A DNA stretch of 64,000 nucleotides from Gluconacetobacter sacchari (GCF_014174255.1 NZ_JABEQJ010000002.1:1-64000); one strand, 5' to 3'; numbered from the stretch's first letter, positions 9,380-18,907 are shown. Numbers and translations are program-made. The notes: generated by a model not told the origin, from the letters alone.

Positions 9380-9785
9380 CCGGCGCGGGGCGCGGGGCCG
9401 GCTGCCCGGGGCGTACGTCCCGGGATTGCTGGTTCTGCTGGCTGGCCTGGCGGCCTGTGCGCCCAAGCGGCCGGAGGGGGATTCGATCGACGTGCCGCCC
9501 CTGACGCTGTTCAGCGGTCAGGAACGGCCGGGCGCGGCCAAGACCGCGTCGGCCGGACAGGCGGGGCGCGACGGATCGCAGCCCATGTCGGCCGCGCCGG
9601 CCGGGCGGCAGCCCGACTACCAGCCGCTGCCCGATGCCTTCGGCATGCAGATGATCGCCTCGGGCTTCGATGCCAATGCCGCCGGCGATGACGGGCAGAA
9701 GGAAGATGCGGAGCATTACGTCATTCCCGACACGCAGGTCAGCTACGGCGCGCGGAACCGGGGGCAGACGACGTACGGGCGATAG
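9351..9785 (+). CDS. small putative lipoprotein overlapping recA 3' end
   Basis: A 144-aa protein with a lipoprotein signal ([18 protein letters not shown]; lipobox LAAC with Cys near residue 38), followed by a proline/polar-rich, probably disordered mature chain with no domain I recognise. The start overlaps recA by 29 bases in another frame, so it is likely expressed from the recA transcript by coupled translation. A strong terminator follows. No function can be assigned. Confidence 0.65.
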   Translation: MNRILPNPSDRRGARGRLPGAYVPGLLVLLAGLAACAPKRPEGDSIDVPPLTLFSGQERPGAAKTASAGQAGRDGSQPMSAAPAGRQPDYQPLPDAFGMQMIASGFDANAAGDDGQKEDAEHYVIPDTQVSYGARNRGQTTYGR

Positions 9786-9837
9786 GGCGATCGGTGCCTC
9801 GTTCAGGGGCGTTCTGTCACGTCTCTGTCATGAGGGC

Positions 9838-9868
9838 GGCGGAAAATGGCGGGTTTCCGCCTTTTTTT
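9838..9868 (+). terminator. rho-independent terminator of the recA transcript
   Basis: An 8-bp perfect stem (GGCGGAAA at 9838-9845 with TTTCCGCC at 9854-9861), an 8-base loop and a run of seven T. It lies 52 bases after the lipoprotein stop. The gap onward to coaA (9869-10045) shows no further feature. Confidence 0.85.
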
Positions 9869-10045
9869 GATGGTGGAGGGCCGGCGGGGCGTGGGGTCTA
9901 CTGGATCGCGCCGATCGTTGGTGTTACGCCGCGCTGAACGAGACCGGAGATGGCGGTCGATAATGGTGGTCCTTCCGGGGGAAGCGGATTCATGACGGTT
10001 GGCACGAAACCCCGCTTCGTCCGTGCGGTCCGGACCTAGATCGTG

Positions 10046-11011
10046 ATGCTCCGGGCGCCTCCGTGGGGGGCGGTGTCGGGTGACGGCGATCCGCCGCTGC
10101 CTTATCTGACGTTTTCGCGCGCCGAGTGGGCGGCGTTGCGGGCCAATGTGCCGCTGTCGCTGTCCGAGGACGATATCGCCGCGCTGCGGGGCCGCAACGA
10201 GCCCGTGTCGCTGGCCGACATCACCGAGGTCTATCTGCCGCTGTCGCGCCTGCTCAACCTGTATGTCATGGCCTCGCGCGGCCTGAACAGCATGGTCGAG
10301 AGCGCGTTCCTGGGTTGTCCGCGCATTTCGGTGCCGTTCATTATCGGCATCGCCGGCAGCGTGGGCGTGGGCAAGAGCACCTTCGCGCGGCTGCTCCAGG
10401 CCGTGCTGTCGCGCTGGCCGGACCATCCGCGCGTCGACCTGGTGACGACGGACGGGTTCCTGCTGCCGACGCGGGTTCTGGAAGAGCGCGGCCTGATGCA
10501 GCGCAAGGGCTTTCCCGAGAGCTACGATCTGCGGCGGATGATCGGCTTCCTGGCCGCCGTGAAGGCGGGCGAGCGCTTGCAGGACGTGCCGCTATATTCG
10601 CACGAGGCCTATGACATCGTGCCCGACTGCTTCCAGACGGTGGACCGACCGGATATCCTGATCTTCGAGGGGCTGAACGTGTTGCAGACCGGTACCGACC
10701 GGTCGATGGTGGCGTCGGATTACTTCGATTTCTCGATCTATCTCGACGCGGCCACCAGCGATATCGAATCGTGGTATGTGGACCGCTTCAAGCTGTTGCA
10801 GCGGACGGCGTTCCGGAAGCCGACTTCCTATTTCCATCATTATGCCGACCTGACGCCGCTGGAGGCCGAGGGGATCGCGGGGCAGATCTGGAACCGGATC
10901 AACCTGCCCAACCTGGAAGCCAATATCCTGCCGACCCGTGAGCGGGCGCGGCTGATCCTGCGCAAGGAGCGGTCGCACGCCATCGACGAGGTTCGTCTGC
11001 GCTATCTCTGA
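10046..11011 (+). CDS. coaA: type I pantothenate kinase
   Basis: Phosphorylates pantothenate in the first step of coenzyme A synthesis. The 321-aa product shows the bacterial CoaA N-terminus ([20 protein letters not shown]..). The P-loop [15 protein letters not shown] lies near residue 105, followed by [19 protein letters not shown], then [10 protein letters not shown], and [12 protein letters not shown] near the end. ATG 10046 is preferred over the GTG three bases upstream. It is a single gene after the recA terminator; the next gene is convergent. Confidence 0.95.
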   Translation: MLRAPPWGAVSGDGDPPLPYLTFSRAEWAALRANVPLSLSEDDIAALRGRNEPVSLADITEVYLPLSRLLNLYVMASRGLNSMVESAFLGCPRISVPFIIGIAGSVGVGKSTFARLLQAVLSRWPDHPRVDLVTTDGFLLPTRVLEERGLMQRKGFPESYDLRRMIGFLAAVKAGERLQDVPLYSHEAYDIVPDCFQTVDRPDILIFEGLNVLQTGTDRSMVASDYFDFSIYLDAATSDIESWYVDRFKLLQRTAFRKPTSYFHHYADLTPLEAEGIAGQIWNRINLPNLEANILPTRERARLILRKERSHAIDEVRLRYL

Positions 11012-11025
11012 CGGTGCCGCCGCGA

Positions 11026-11817
11026 TCATGGCGCGGCGATGCCCAAAGTGGTGATGCCCAAGGTGGCGATACCCAGGGCGGCGAGGCGGGCGCGAACCTG
11101 TTCCAGCAGGGCGGGATCGCCATCCGGGCCGAGGGGGGCCAGGGTGCGCTCCATGGCCAGCAGGACGTCCGACGTCGCGTCGCCGGCCGCGCGCCGCCAC
11201 CAGGCGAGGGCTGGGGCGCGCTCGCCCATCGCCAGCAGCGCCGATGCGTAATTATGCTGCCCGCGATAATCGCCGCCCTCGGCCGAGCGGCGATACCAGG
11301 CGAGGGCGGCGGCCGGGTCGCGCTCGGTGTGCCAGCCTTCCTCGGTGAAGCGGGCGACGAGGTTGATGGACTTGGCGTGGCCACGGTCGGCCGCGCTGCG
11401 GAACAGTGCCAGCGCGCGGGGCAGGTCGGCCGGCATGCCGATGCCGCGCATGGTCATGATGCCAAGATTGTAGCACCCCCAGAGATCGCCCAGCCGCGCC
11501 GCCGTGGCGTAGCTGGCGGCGGCGGCCTGGAGATCGACCGGGCCGCCCCAGCCGAAATGATGGCAGCGGCCCAGCATATTATGGGCCGGAGCGTAGCCGG
11601 CGGAGGCCGCGATTTCGTACCACCGCCGGGCCTGCCGGGGGTCGGGCGGCACATGGATGCTGTCGAGCAGGATATCGCCCCAGCGCACCTGGTCGGGAAG
11701 GTGGCCCTGGGCCGCGCGGTTGCGGATCTCCGCGATGATGTCGGGCAGGGCGGGGGCGGCTGCCCCGCCGCGCCGGCGTCGGGTGGCGACGGTCTTCAGG
11801 GCATGGAAAATCCGCAT
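11026..11817 (-). CDS. Sel1-repeat (TPR-like) protein of the PiuC locus
   Basis: A 263-aa protein built of Sel1-like helical repeats, for example ARRWYEIAASAGYAPAHNML, ALALFRSAADRGHAKSINLV and ALAWYRRSAEGGDYRGQHNY. These superhelical repeats usually mediate protein binding. ATG 11817 (MRIFHALKTVATRRR) is preferred over the longer frame to 11868. The gene is divergent from the PiuC hydroxylase gene across an AT-rich operator region. A Sel1-type protein beside piuC and a siderophore receptor is a known arrangement (PA4514-PA4516 in Pseudomonas aeruginosa). The partner is not known. Confidence 0.82.
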   Translation of the reverse strand: MRIFHALKTVATRRRRGGAAAPALPDIIAEIRNRAAQGHLPDQVRWGDILLDSIHVPPDPRQARRWYEIAASAGYAPAHNMLGRCHHFGWGGPVDLQAAAASYATAARLGDLWGCYNLGIMTMRGIGMPADLPRALALFRSAADRGHAKSINLVARFTEEGWHTERDPAAALAWYRRSAEGGDYRGQHNYASALLAMGERAPALAWWRRAAGDATSDVLLAMERTLAPLGPDGDPALLEQVRARLAALGIATLGITTLGIAAP

Positions 11818-11882
11818 GTGCTGGGAACCCGTGGCGGTCGGTGGTTGGCGGTCGGGGCACCAAACCATTGTCGCGTTATTTA

Positions 11883-11903
11883 TGCAATTGATAATCTATT
11901 GCA
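11883..11903. promoter_or_regulatory. palindromic operator, probable Fur-type box, between sel1 and piuC
   Basis: A 21-base near-perfect palindrome with TGCAAT/ATTGCA arms and central TGATAATCT; only one symmetric base pair is mismatched. It lies in an AT-rich stretch between divergent starts (11817 on minus, 11960 on plus). The position and the GATAAT core suggest iron-responsive (Fur family) control of both genes; the regulator's identity is inference. Confidence 0.5.
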
Positions 11904-11959
11904 ATATAGCTATGCAGTGTCGTCGCCGTGCCCGGCAGGGTCCCTGGATCGAAAGCGCC

Positions 11960-12646
11960 ATGCTGCTGCATATTCCCGATGTTCTCTCGCCGGATGAACT
12001 TCTGCATTGCCGTCGCGCGCTTGCCGATGCGGCCTGGGCGGATGGCCGGGCGACGGCGGGGCCGCAATCGGCGGCGGCCAAGAACAATCTCCAGATTCCG
12101 CTGGACCATCCGCTGCATCGGTCGCTCGGCGAGATCGTGCTGCGGGCGCTGGGGCGGAATGCCCTGTTCAACAGCGCGGTCGTGCCGCTGCGTGTCGTGC
12201 CGCCGCTGTTCAACCGCTATGACGAGGGCATGTCGTTCGGCGCGCATGTGGACAACGCCATCCGGCCCATTCCCAATTCCGGCGGCATGCGGATCCGCAC
12301 CGATGTGTCCTCGACGCTCTTCCTGACCGGACCCGACGATTATGACGGGGGGGAACTGCGGATCCATGATGCGTCGGGCGTGCAGGAGATCAAGCTGCCG
12401 GCCGGGGACATGATCGTCTACGATACCACGGTGCTGCATGAGGTGGCCCCGATCACGCGCGGCAGCCGGTGGGCGTCGTTCTTCTGGACCCAGTCGATGG
12501 TCCGCGACGTGGAGCGGCGGCGGATCCTGTTCGACCTGGATCGCACGATCATGGACCTGCGCGCGCGCCTGGCGGATGACGATGCCGCCGTGCTGGAACT
12601 GGTGAACTGTTATCATAACCTCATGCGCCAATGGTGCGAACTCTGA
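11960..12646 (+). CDS. piuC: PKHD-type Fe(II)/2-oxoglutarate hydroxylase (PiuC/YbiX family)
   Basis: A 228-aa enzyme of the PiuC family, close to the family's ~226 aa. The N-terminus MLLHIPDVLSPDELLHCRRAL is typical. The iron ligands are visible as FGAHVDNAI (H and D of HxD) and the distal His in TTVLHEVAPITRGSRWASFFW, which also gives the 2-oxoglutarate-binding Arg. ATG 11960 fits the family start. The biological substrate is unsettled; the genes are linked to siderophore or iron uptake. The TonB siderophore receptor follows 156 bases downstream. Confidence 0.92.
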   Translation: MLLHIPDVLSPDELLHCRRALADAAWADGRATAGPQSAAAKNNLQIPLDHPLHRSLGEIVLRALGRNALFNSAVVPLRVVPPLFNRYDEGMSFGAHVDNAIRPIPNSGGMRIRTDVSSTLFLTGPDDYDGGELRIHDASGVQEIKLPAGDMIVYDTTVLHEVAPITRGSRWASFFWTQSMVRDVERRRILFDLDRTIMDLRARLADDDAAVLELVNCYHNLMRQWCEL

Positions 12647-12753
12647 CGCCTGGCCGGTCGTCGCCCCGCCTCGCCGCGCGGGAAGCGGACCAGACATTCT
12701 TTGTCGCGAACGAGTTTCTTGACGCCTGTATCGACGATGAAACATACATCGCG

Positions 12754-12772
12754 AATGCGAATAGTTCGCATT
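12754..12772. promoter_or_regulatory. 19-bp palindrome, probable Fur box of the TonB siderophore receptor
   Basis: AATGCGAA-TAG-TTCGCATT: perfect 8-base arms around 3 bases. It has the 19-base layout of Fur boxes and lies 30 bases before the receptor ATG, next to a TTATAT that could be the -10 element. The regulator is inferred, not shown. Confidence 0.6.
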
Positions 12773-12802
12773 GTTATATCCGGCATTGAGGATCTTCGGC
12801 GA

Positions 12803-15130
12803 ATGGGTGTCACTGGAAAATGGCGTGTGGCGCGGCAGGTGACCCCCCCGCGTGGTCAGGCCCTGTGTGGCCTGGCGATGGCGGTGATCGGCACCCCGGG
12901 ATGGGCCGCGACGCCGGCCTCGCCGCCGCCGGATGCGCGGACCGGCGAGGACGGGAAGAAGGCGCGCGAGGACCGGCCCGCGCCCCGGCACGAGCATATC
13001 GAAGTGGTAGGCCAATGGCATGAGATGTCGCCGAAATTCACGGCATCGCTGCTGGACACGCCCAAGAGCGTTTCGATCATCTCGCGCCAGTTGCTGACCC
13101 AGACCGCGTCCAACACGCTGGCCGACGCGCTGCGCAATGTGCCCGGGATCACGATGGGGGCCGGGGAGGGGGGCAACCCTGTGGGCGACCGGCCGTTCCT
13201 GCGCGGGTTCGACGCGCAGTCGAGCACCTTCGTCGACGGGTTGCGCGATGTCGGCGCGCAGTCGCGCGAGACGTTCAACGTGGAGTCGATCGAGGTCGTC
13301 AAGGGCGATACGGGCTCGATCGCCGGGCGGGGCGGAGCCGGCGGCGCGATCCTGATCAACAGCAAGATGCCGACGCTGAAGAACGTGGTCGATGCCAATC
13401 TCGGCTTCGGCAATGCCGACTACAAGCGCGGCACCTTCGACGGCAACTGGCGGATCGCGGATAGCGGGGCGTTTCGCCTGAACCTGATGGGCGACGACCA
13501 GGGCGTGGCCGGGCGCGGGCCCACCCATTATCGGCGTTTCGGCGTGGCGCCGTCGGTGGCGTTCGGGCTGGGTACCCCCAACCGCGTCACCGTGATGTAT
13601 TACCACATGCAGAACGACGACCTGCCCGATGTCGGCATTCCGTACAACAACCCGGCCTTCAACGCGCGGTCGGACGGCGCGAGGCGGGTGATGGCGACGG
13701 GCAGCGGCGCGCCGGTCAAGGTGCCGTTCGATACCTGGTACGGGCTGGAGAATCGCGATGCCAACCAGGACGGCATCGATATGGGCACGCTGCGGCTGGA
13801 GCATGATTTCAGCAGCACGCTGCATCTGCGCAATACCACGCGCTATTCGGAAACGACGCAGAACGACCGCTGGACGATGCCCGACGACAGCCAGGGCAAC
13901 ATCTATTACGGCTATGTGTATCGTCGTCTGAACAGCCGGCTCTCGACCTTCGATACCGCGACCAACCAGACCGATTTCTACGGATCGTTCGATCTCGCGG
14001 GATTCAGGAACCAGTTCGCCACCGGCGCGGAGTTCACGCGCGAGCAGGGCAAGAACGACAATTACACCGCCTATGTCGACGGGCAGAACGTGGGGGCGGG
14101 GACCAGTTTCACGCGGTGCGCGACCGCCCTGGCCTTTTCGTCGGGCACCTGCACCTCGCTGCTCGACCCGAACCCGAGCCAGGTATGGTCGGGCGACCTG
14201 AAACATACGGGCAAGCCGAACAGCACGCGGTTCGACACCAAGGCGGTCTATCTGTTCGACACGATCACGCTGCTGAGGCAGCTCCAGGCCAATGTCGGCG
14301 TGCGCTACGACAATGTGCAGAGCACCTATCGCGCGGCGGCGGCCGAATATGGACGCGGCGACAATCTGTTCACCTACCAGGGCGCGCTGGTCTACAAGCC
14401 GCGCTCCAATGGGACGCTCTACGCATCCTATGCCACCTCGGCGATTCCGCCCGGCAATTCGGTCGGCCAGGGATCGGACGATATCGGCCTGGGGGCCGAC
14501 CGGACGGGCAATGTCGGCGCGGTGCTGAAGCCCGAGCGGGACCGCACGATCGAAGTCGGCACCAAATGGAACGTGCTGCATAACCGGCTGCTGGTCAGCG
14601 GCGCGCTGTTCCAGATCGATGCCACCAACTTCAAGATCTCCACCCCGACGGGCGGGATCGACAATGGCGGGACCAAGCGCGTCCGGGGCTTCGAGGTCGG
14701 GCTGAACGGGCAGATCACCCGCGACTGGGCGATCAATGCCGGGTACAGCTATCTGGACGCGCGGCTGGTCAGGGCCGGTGGGGCCGGTGCCGCGAACGGG
14801 CTGATGGACGGGCGCCGCGCGCCGAACACGCCGGCGAACAGCCTGGCGCTATGGACGACCTATCGCATCGTCGCGCCGGTGACCGTGGGAGCGGGCGTCT
14901 ATTACATGAGCCGGGTCTACGGCACCGATTCGCCGACCGTGCCGAAATTCGTCCCCGGCTACTGGCGGTTCGATTTCATGGCCACCTACAAGTTCATGCG
15001 GCATTACAGCCTGCAACTGAACATGCAGAACCTGACCAACCAGCGCTATTTCACCCAGGCCTACACCACGCACTACGCGACGCAGGCGCCGGGCCGGACG
15101 GCGCTGGTCAACCTGAACGTCCATTTCTGA
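12803..15130 (+). CDS. TonB-dependent siderophore receptor (Fiu/PiuA-like)
   Basis: A 775-aa outer-membrane receptor for ferric siderophores. It has a signal peptide (ALCGLAMAVIGTPGWAATPA). A plug around residues 75-200 shows TPKSVSIISRQLL, LADALRNVPGITMGAGEGG, PFLRGFDAQSSTFVDGLRD and VEVVKGDTGS-like wording, all typical of the TonB-siderophore subfamily. A 22-strand-type barrel follows, ending NLNVHF with the terminal Phe needed for Bam assembly. ATG 12803 has GAGG upstream and precedes a good signal peptide; longer starts reach through the operator. It pairs with piuC and the two Sel1 genes in one iron locus. Confidence 0.92.
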   Translation: MGVTGKWRVARQVTPPRGQALCGLAMAVIGTPGWAATPASPPPDARTGEDGKKAREDRPAPRHEHIEVVGQWHEMSPKFTASLLDTPKSVSIISRQLLTQTASNTLADALRNVPGITMGAGEGGNPVGDRPFLRGFDAQSSTFVDGLRDVGAQSRETFNVESIEVVKGDTGSIAGRGGAGGAILINSKMPTLKNVVDANLGFGNADYKRGTFDGNWRIADSGAFRLNLMGDDQGVAGRGPTHYRRFGVAPSVAFGLGTPNRVTVMYYHMQNDDLPDVGIPYNNPAFNARSDGARRVMATGSGAPVKVPFDTWYGLENRDANQDGIDMGTLRLEHDFSSTLHLRNTTRYSETTQNDRWTMPDDSQGNIYYGYVYRRLNSRLSTFDTATNQTDFYGSFDLAGFRNQFATGAEFTREQGKNDNYTAYVDGQNVGAGTSFTRCATALAFSSGTCTSLLDPNPSQVWSGDLKHTGKPNSTRFDTKAVYLFDTITLLRQLQANVGVRYDNVQSTYRAAAAEYGRGDNLFTYQGALVYKPRSNGTLYASYATSAIPPGNSVGQGSDDIGLGADRTGNVGAVLKPERDRTIEVGTKWNVLHNRLLVSGALFQIDATNFKISTPTGGIDNGGTKRVRGFEVGLNGQITRDWAINAGYSYLDARLVRAGGAGAANGLMDGRRAPNTPANSLALWTTYRIVAPVTVGAGVYYMSRVYGTDSPTVPKFVPGYWRFDFMATYKFMRHYSLQLNMQNLTNQRYFTQAYTTHYATQAPGRTALVNLNVHF

Positions 15131-15144
15131 CCGGCGGGGCGGCC

Positions 15145-15822
15145 ATGCCGAACGCGGCGGCCGGTGTCGCGACGATCTGCGACCTTGCCGGCGGCGGGCT
15201 GGCCGGGGCGCAGCTCGCGCTGGGGCAGATCCTGCTGGATGGGGTTCTGCTGCCGCGCGACGCGGGGGCCGCCCTGGGCTGGTTTCTGGCGGCGGCGCGG
15301 CAGGGCGACGCCATGGGGTGCAACATGGTCGGGCGCTGCTGCGAGCTGGGGTGGGGCATGCCGGCCGCCCCGGCCGAGGCGTTGCGCTGGTATCGCCGCG
15401 CCGCCTGTGCCGGGCTGGACTGGGGCATGTATAATTACGCCACCGGCCTGACCCTGGGCTGGGACGGCCAGCCGGACCATGCGCGGGCGCTGGCATGGCT
15501 GCGCCGCGCCGCCGCGCGCGGGCACTGCAAGTCGTTCAACCTCATCGGCGGCTTTTATGAAGATGGATGGGCGGTGCCGCGCGACCGCGCCCAGGCCCGG
15601 GCATGGTATGCCCGGGCCGCCGAGGGGGGCGATTTCCGCGGGCATTTCAATCTCGGCCGCTTTCTGCTGGCCGAGGGCCGGCCGGAGCGGGCGCGGCGGC
15701 ATTTCGAGGCCGCCCGCCGGACCGCGACGCCGGCCTTTCTGGCCCGCATGGACCGGTTTCTCGCGGAGGCGGGCGACCGGGGCGGTCAGGCGGTCTGTTT
15801 GGCCGCGATCAGTTCGCGGTAG
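15145..15822 (+). CDS. second Sel1-repeat protein, downstream of siderophore receptor
   Basis: A 225-aa protein with Sel1-like repeats: GAALGWFLAAARQGDAMGCN, ALRWYRRAACAGLDWGMYNY, ALAWLRRAAARGHCKSFNLI and ARAWYARAAEGGDFRGHFNL. It aligns by eye with the minus-strand Sel1 protein at 11026-11817, so the two look like paralogues flanking piuC and the receptor. It starts 14 bases after the receptor stop, so it is the end of that operon. The 3' end overlaps the convergent glycosyltransferase gene by 37 bases. Confidence 0.8.
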   Translation: MPNAAAGVATICDLAGGGLAGAQLALGQILLDGVLLPRDAGAALGWFLAAARQGDAMGCNMVGRCCELGWGMPAAPAEALRWYRRAACAGLDWGMYNYATGLTLGWDGQPDHARALAWLRRAAARGHCKSFNLIGGFYEDGWAVPRDRAQARAWYARAAEGGDFRGHFNLGRFLLAEGRPERARRHFEAARRTATPAFLARMDRFLAEAGDRGGQAVCLAAISSR

Positions 15823-16820
15823 ATGCCGAGATAATCCTCGGCCATCCGCCGGGCGGTGAAGCGCTGTTCGAATCGCTGGCGGATGCGGTCGGCATGCAGC
15901 TCGGGCAGGCGGGCGCAGGCGGTGACCGCCTCGTGCTCGTTATCCACGATCAGGCCGGTCAGCCCGTCTTCCAGCACCTCGGGGACCGACCCGCGACGGA
16001 AGGCGACGACCGGCGTGCCGCAGGCCATGGCCTCGATCATCACCAGGCCGAACGGCTCGGGCCAGTCGATCGGCATCAGCAGCGCCCGCGCGCCGGACAG
16101 GAAGGCGGGCTTCTGCCGGTCGTTGATCTCGCCGATCAGTTCCACGCCCTCGCCCAGCATCGGCACGATCTCGCGCTCGAAATATTCGGCGTCCACTTTG
16201 TCGATCTTGGCGGCGATCTTGAGCGGCACGCCGAGGGCGCGGGCGATGCGGATTGCCTTGTCCACGCCTTTTTCCGGGCAGATCCTGCCTAGGAAGGCGA
16301 AATAGTCGCGCGGGCCGGGCTGCGGCGTCAGCAGTTTTTCCGGCAGGCCGTGCAGCACGGTCCGCACGTAATGGGCCTGGGGCAGCGGCAGGCGCTGGTT
16401 GTTGGAGATCGAGACGACCGGCACCCGGGGAAAGGCATCGAAGACCGGTTGCAGCTCCATCAGGTCCAGCCGGCCGTGCATGGTCGTCAGCATCGGCGTC
16501 TTCTGGCGGCTGAAATAGGTGAAGGGCCAGTAATCCATGTGGAAATGCAGGATATCGAACTGCTCCGCCATCCGCGCGACCTGCTCCATCATCAGCATGT
16601 GCGGCGCGATCGGGTCGCGAATCGCCGGGTCGAGGCGGAGCGCCTGCGGCCAGCAGGGGGTCAGCCGGGCGGAGGTCACGCTGTCGCCGCTGGCGAACAG
16701 GGTCACGTCATGGCCCATGGAAGTCAGTTCTTCCGTCAGGAACGACACGACGCGCTCGGTTCCGCCATATAATTTGGGGGGGACGGCTTCGTGGAGCGGC
16801 GCGATCTGGGCGATACGCAT
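15786..16820 (-). CDS. glycosyltransferase family 4 protein
   Basis: A 344-aa GT-B fold glycosyltransferase. The N-terminal acceptor domain has MRIAQIAPLHEAVPPKLYGG and GTERVVSFLTEEL. The C-terminal donor-binding domain contains FLGRICPEKGVDKAIRIAR and the family EX7E-like stretch PEPFGLVMIEAMACGTPVVA. ATG 16820 has an AAGAAAGAAG ribosome site; a start at 16847 is possible. Donor and acceptor are unknown. It may build an exopolysaccharide or glycolipid. Confidence 0.88.
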   Translation of the reverse strand: MRIAQIAPLHEAVPPKLYGGTERVVSFLTEELTSMGHDVTLFASGDSVTSARLTPCWPQALRLDPAIRDPIAPHMLMMEQVARMAEQFDILHFHMDYWPFTYFSRQKTPMLTTMHGRLDLMELQPVFDAFPRVPVVSISNNQRLPLPQAHYVRTVLHGLPEKLLTPQPGPRDYFAFLGRICPEKGVDKAIRIARALGVPLKIAAKIDKVDAEYFEREIVPMLGEGVELIGEINDRQKPAFLSGARALLMPIDWPEPFGLVMIEAMACGTPVVAFRRGSVPEVLEDGLTGLIVDNEHEAVTACARLPELHADRIRQRFEQRFTARRMAEDYLGIYRELIAAKQTA

Positions 16821-17107
16821 GGGGCTGGTCACTTCTTTCTTCCGCATGGGTGGACGAGGGATGCTAGCGTGCGATCAGGAAACGGCAAATCGATGGCATG
16901 TCGGAGCGGGGATCCGGCTACCGGGTGGAACGAAGCGGGATCGCGGATGTTCCATTCCGTGGGCGGGACCGCCCGGCGTCCGCGGGGAAGGGTAGCGAGA
17001 GCCTATCTTTCCTCCCCCCGATCCGGATAGATAATCATTTCAAGGTGTGGAACTTTCCGCGCGCCACGACGACCGGAGCGACCCGGCAGCAGAGAGGGCA
17101 GCCGATT

Positions 17108-18907
17108 TTGACGACTGATATCGAGACCACCATTTCAGACGATCAGTTGGTTCATTACGTGGGCCGGCCGCTTTCCTTCATCTTTCGCTATGCGCGGCGT
17201 CATGCCCTTCTGCATGCCGTGATCTTCCTTTCGGTCATGGCGGCCGTCGCCTGCACGGTCGGCGCCACGTATGCCACGCGATTCCTGGTCGATACCATGA
17301 CCGCGCACGGTGTGGGAGACATGCATCCGGTCTGGAACGCGGTGGCGATCCTGGTCGTGGTCATCGCCTGCGACAACATGTCCTGGCGCGTGGCGGGGTG
17401 GTTCGCGACCTATGCCTTCGTCGACATGACCGGCGACGTGCGGCGCGACCTGTTCCGCTACCTGACCGGCCATTCCGCCAGCTATTTCGCCGACCGGATG
17501 TCGGGCGCGATGGCCGCGCGCATTTCGACCTCCGCCATGTCGGTGTTCACGCTGGAGAACCTGGCGGCGTGGAACGTGCTGCCGCCCTGCCTGAACGTGG
17601 CGCTGTCGGTCGGGCTGCTGCTGACGATCAGCCCGGTGATGGCGGGGGTGATCGTGGCGCTGTCGGCCGCGCTGTGCCTGCTGATGTTCCGCATGGCAGC
17701 CGGCGGGCGGGGCCTGCACCAGCATTATGCCGCCGAGGCCGCGCGGGTGGACGGCGAAATGCTGGATATCGTCAATAATATCTCGCTGGTCCGCTCGTTC
17801 GGCATGACGCGGTACGAGCGCCTGCGGCTGGGCGAGACCATGCGCCAGGAGATGGGCGCGCGCGGCCGGTCGCTGCGCTACATGGAAAAGCTGCGGCTGG
17901 TCCATGCCGTGCTGACGGCGGTGCTGACGGCGGGGCTGCTGTTCTGGGTGGTCATGCTGTGGCATCTGGGCCGGGCCAGCATCGGCGACGTGGTGATGGT
18001 GGCCAATCTGGGCTTCATGATCCTGCACGGCACCCGCGACCTGGCCGTGGCGCTGGTGGAGACCATCCAGCATGTCGCCCGGCTGGACGAGGCGCTGTCG
18101 GCGATCCTGGTGCCTCACGAGATGGTCGATTCGCACGATTCGCGCGGCTTCGCCGGCCCGGTGCGCGGCGAGGTCGCGTTTCGCGACGTGATGTTCGCCT
18201 ATCCGGGTGGCAAGCCGGTGCTGTCGCATTTCAACCTGGTGGTCGCCGCCGGGACCCGGGTGGGGCTGATCGGGCGGTCCGGATCGGGCAAGAGCACGAT
18301 CCTGGCCCTGATCCAGCGCCTGCGCTACGTGCAGGGCGGCGCGGTCGAGATCGACGGGGTCGACCTGCGCGACCTGGACGAGAAGAGCCTGCGGGCCTGC
18401 ATGTCGGTGGTGCCGCAGGAGGTGTCGCTGCTGCGGCGGTCGGTGATGGAGAATATCCGCTATGGCCGGCCCGACGCGACGGATGACGAGGTGATCGCGG
18501 CCTCGATCGCCGCGGGATGCCGCGATTTCATCGACGCGATGCCCGAGGGGTTCCGGACCGAGGTCGGGGACCGCGGCGTCAAGCTGTCGGGCGGCCAGCG
18601 GCAGCGGATCGCGATTGCCCGGGCCTTTCTGCGCAATGCGCCGATCCTGATCCTGGACGAGGCCACCAGCGCGCTGGACAGCGAGAGCGAGCAGCGCGTG
18701 CAGGAGGCGCTGGACCGGCTGAAGGTCGGGCGGACCGTGATCGCGGTGGCGCATCGCCTGTCCACGCTGCGCGATTTCGACCGCATCGTGGTGATGGATC
18801 ATGGCCGGATCGTGCAGGACGGCCCCGTCAACGTGCTGGAACGCACCGCCGGCCCCTATCGCGACTTCCTGGCCCATCAGTCCATGTTCATCGAAGGCGC
18901 CGCATGA
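17108..18907 (+). CDS. ABC exporter, fused membrane and ATPase domains
   Basis: A 599-aa half-transporter. Membrane helices fill residues ~30-300 (for example AVIFLSVMAAVACTVGATYA, AVAILVVVIACDN and LLLTISPVMAGVIVALSAAL). The nucleotide-binding domain shows Walker A GRSGSGKST, Q-loop VPQEVSLLR, signature LSGGQRQRIAIARA, Walker B ILILDEATSALD and the H-loop AHRLST. I chose a TTG start because AGAGAGGG sits 9 bases before it; the upstream open frame lacks a good site. It ends in a 4-base overlap with the GntR regulator gene. The substrate is unknown. Confidence 0.88.
   Translation: MTTDIETTISDDQLVHYVGRPLSFIFRYARRHALLHAVIFLSVMAAVACTVGATYATRFLVDTMTAHGVGDMHPVWNAVAILVVVIACDNMSWRVAGWFATYAFVDMTGDVRRDLFRYLTGHSASYFADRMSGAMAARISTSAMSVFTLENLAAWNVLPPCLNVALSVGLLLTISPVMAGVIVALSAALCLLMFRMAAGGRGLHQHYAAEAARVDGEMLDIVNNISLVRSFGMTRYERLRLGETMRQEMGARGRSLRYMEKLRLVHAVLTAVLTAGLLFWVVMLWHLGRASIGDVVMVANLGFMILHGTRDLAVALVETIQHVARLDEALSAILVPHEMVDSHDSRGFAGPVRGEVAFRDVMFAYPGGKPVLSHFNLVVAAGTRVGLIGRSGSGKSTILALIQRLRYVQGGAVEIDGVDLRDLDEKSLRACMSVVPQEVSLLRRSVMENIRYGRPDATDDEVIAASIAAGCRDFIDAMPEGFRTEVGDRGVKLSGGQRQRIAIARAFLRNAPILILDEATSALDSESEQRVQEALDRLKVGRTVIAVAHRLSTLRDFDRIVVMDHGRIVQDGPVNVLERTAGPYRDFLAHQSMFIEGAA

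Noticed and set aside
11876-14581. Minus-strand open frame of 901 codons over piuC and the TonB receptor
   Set aside because: Antisense shadow; the plus strand has clear family motifs for both genes.
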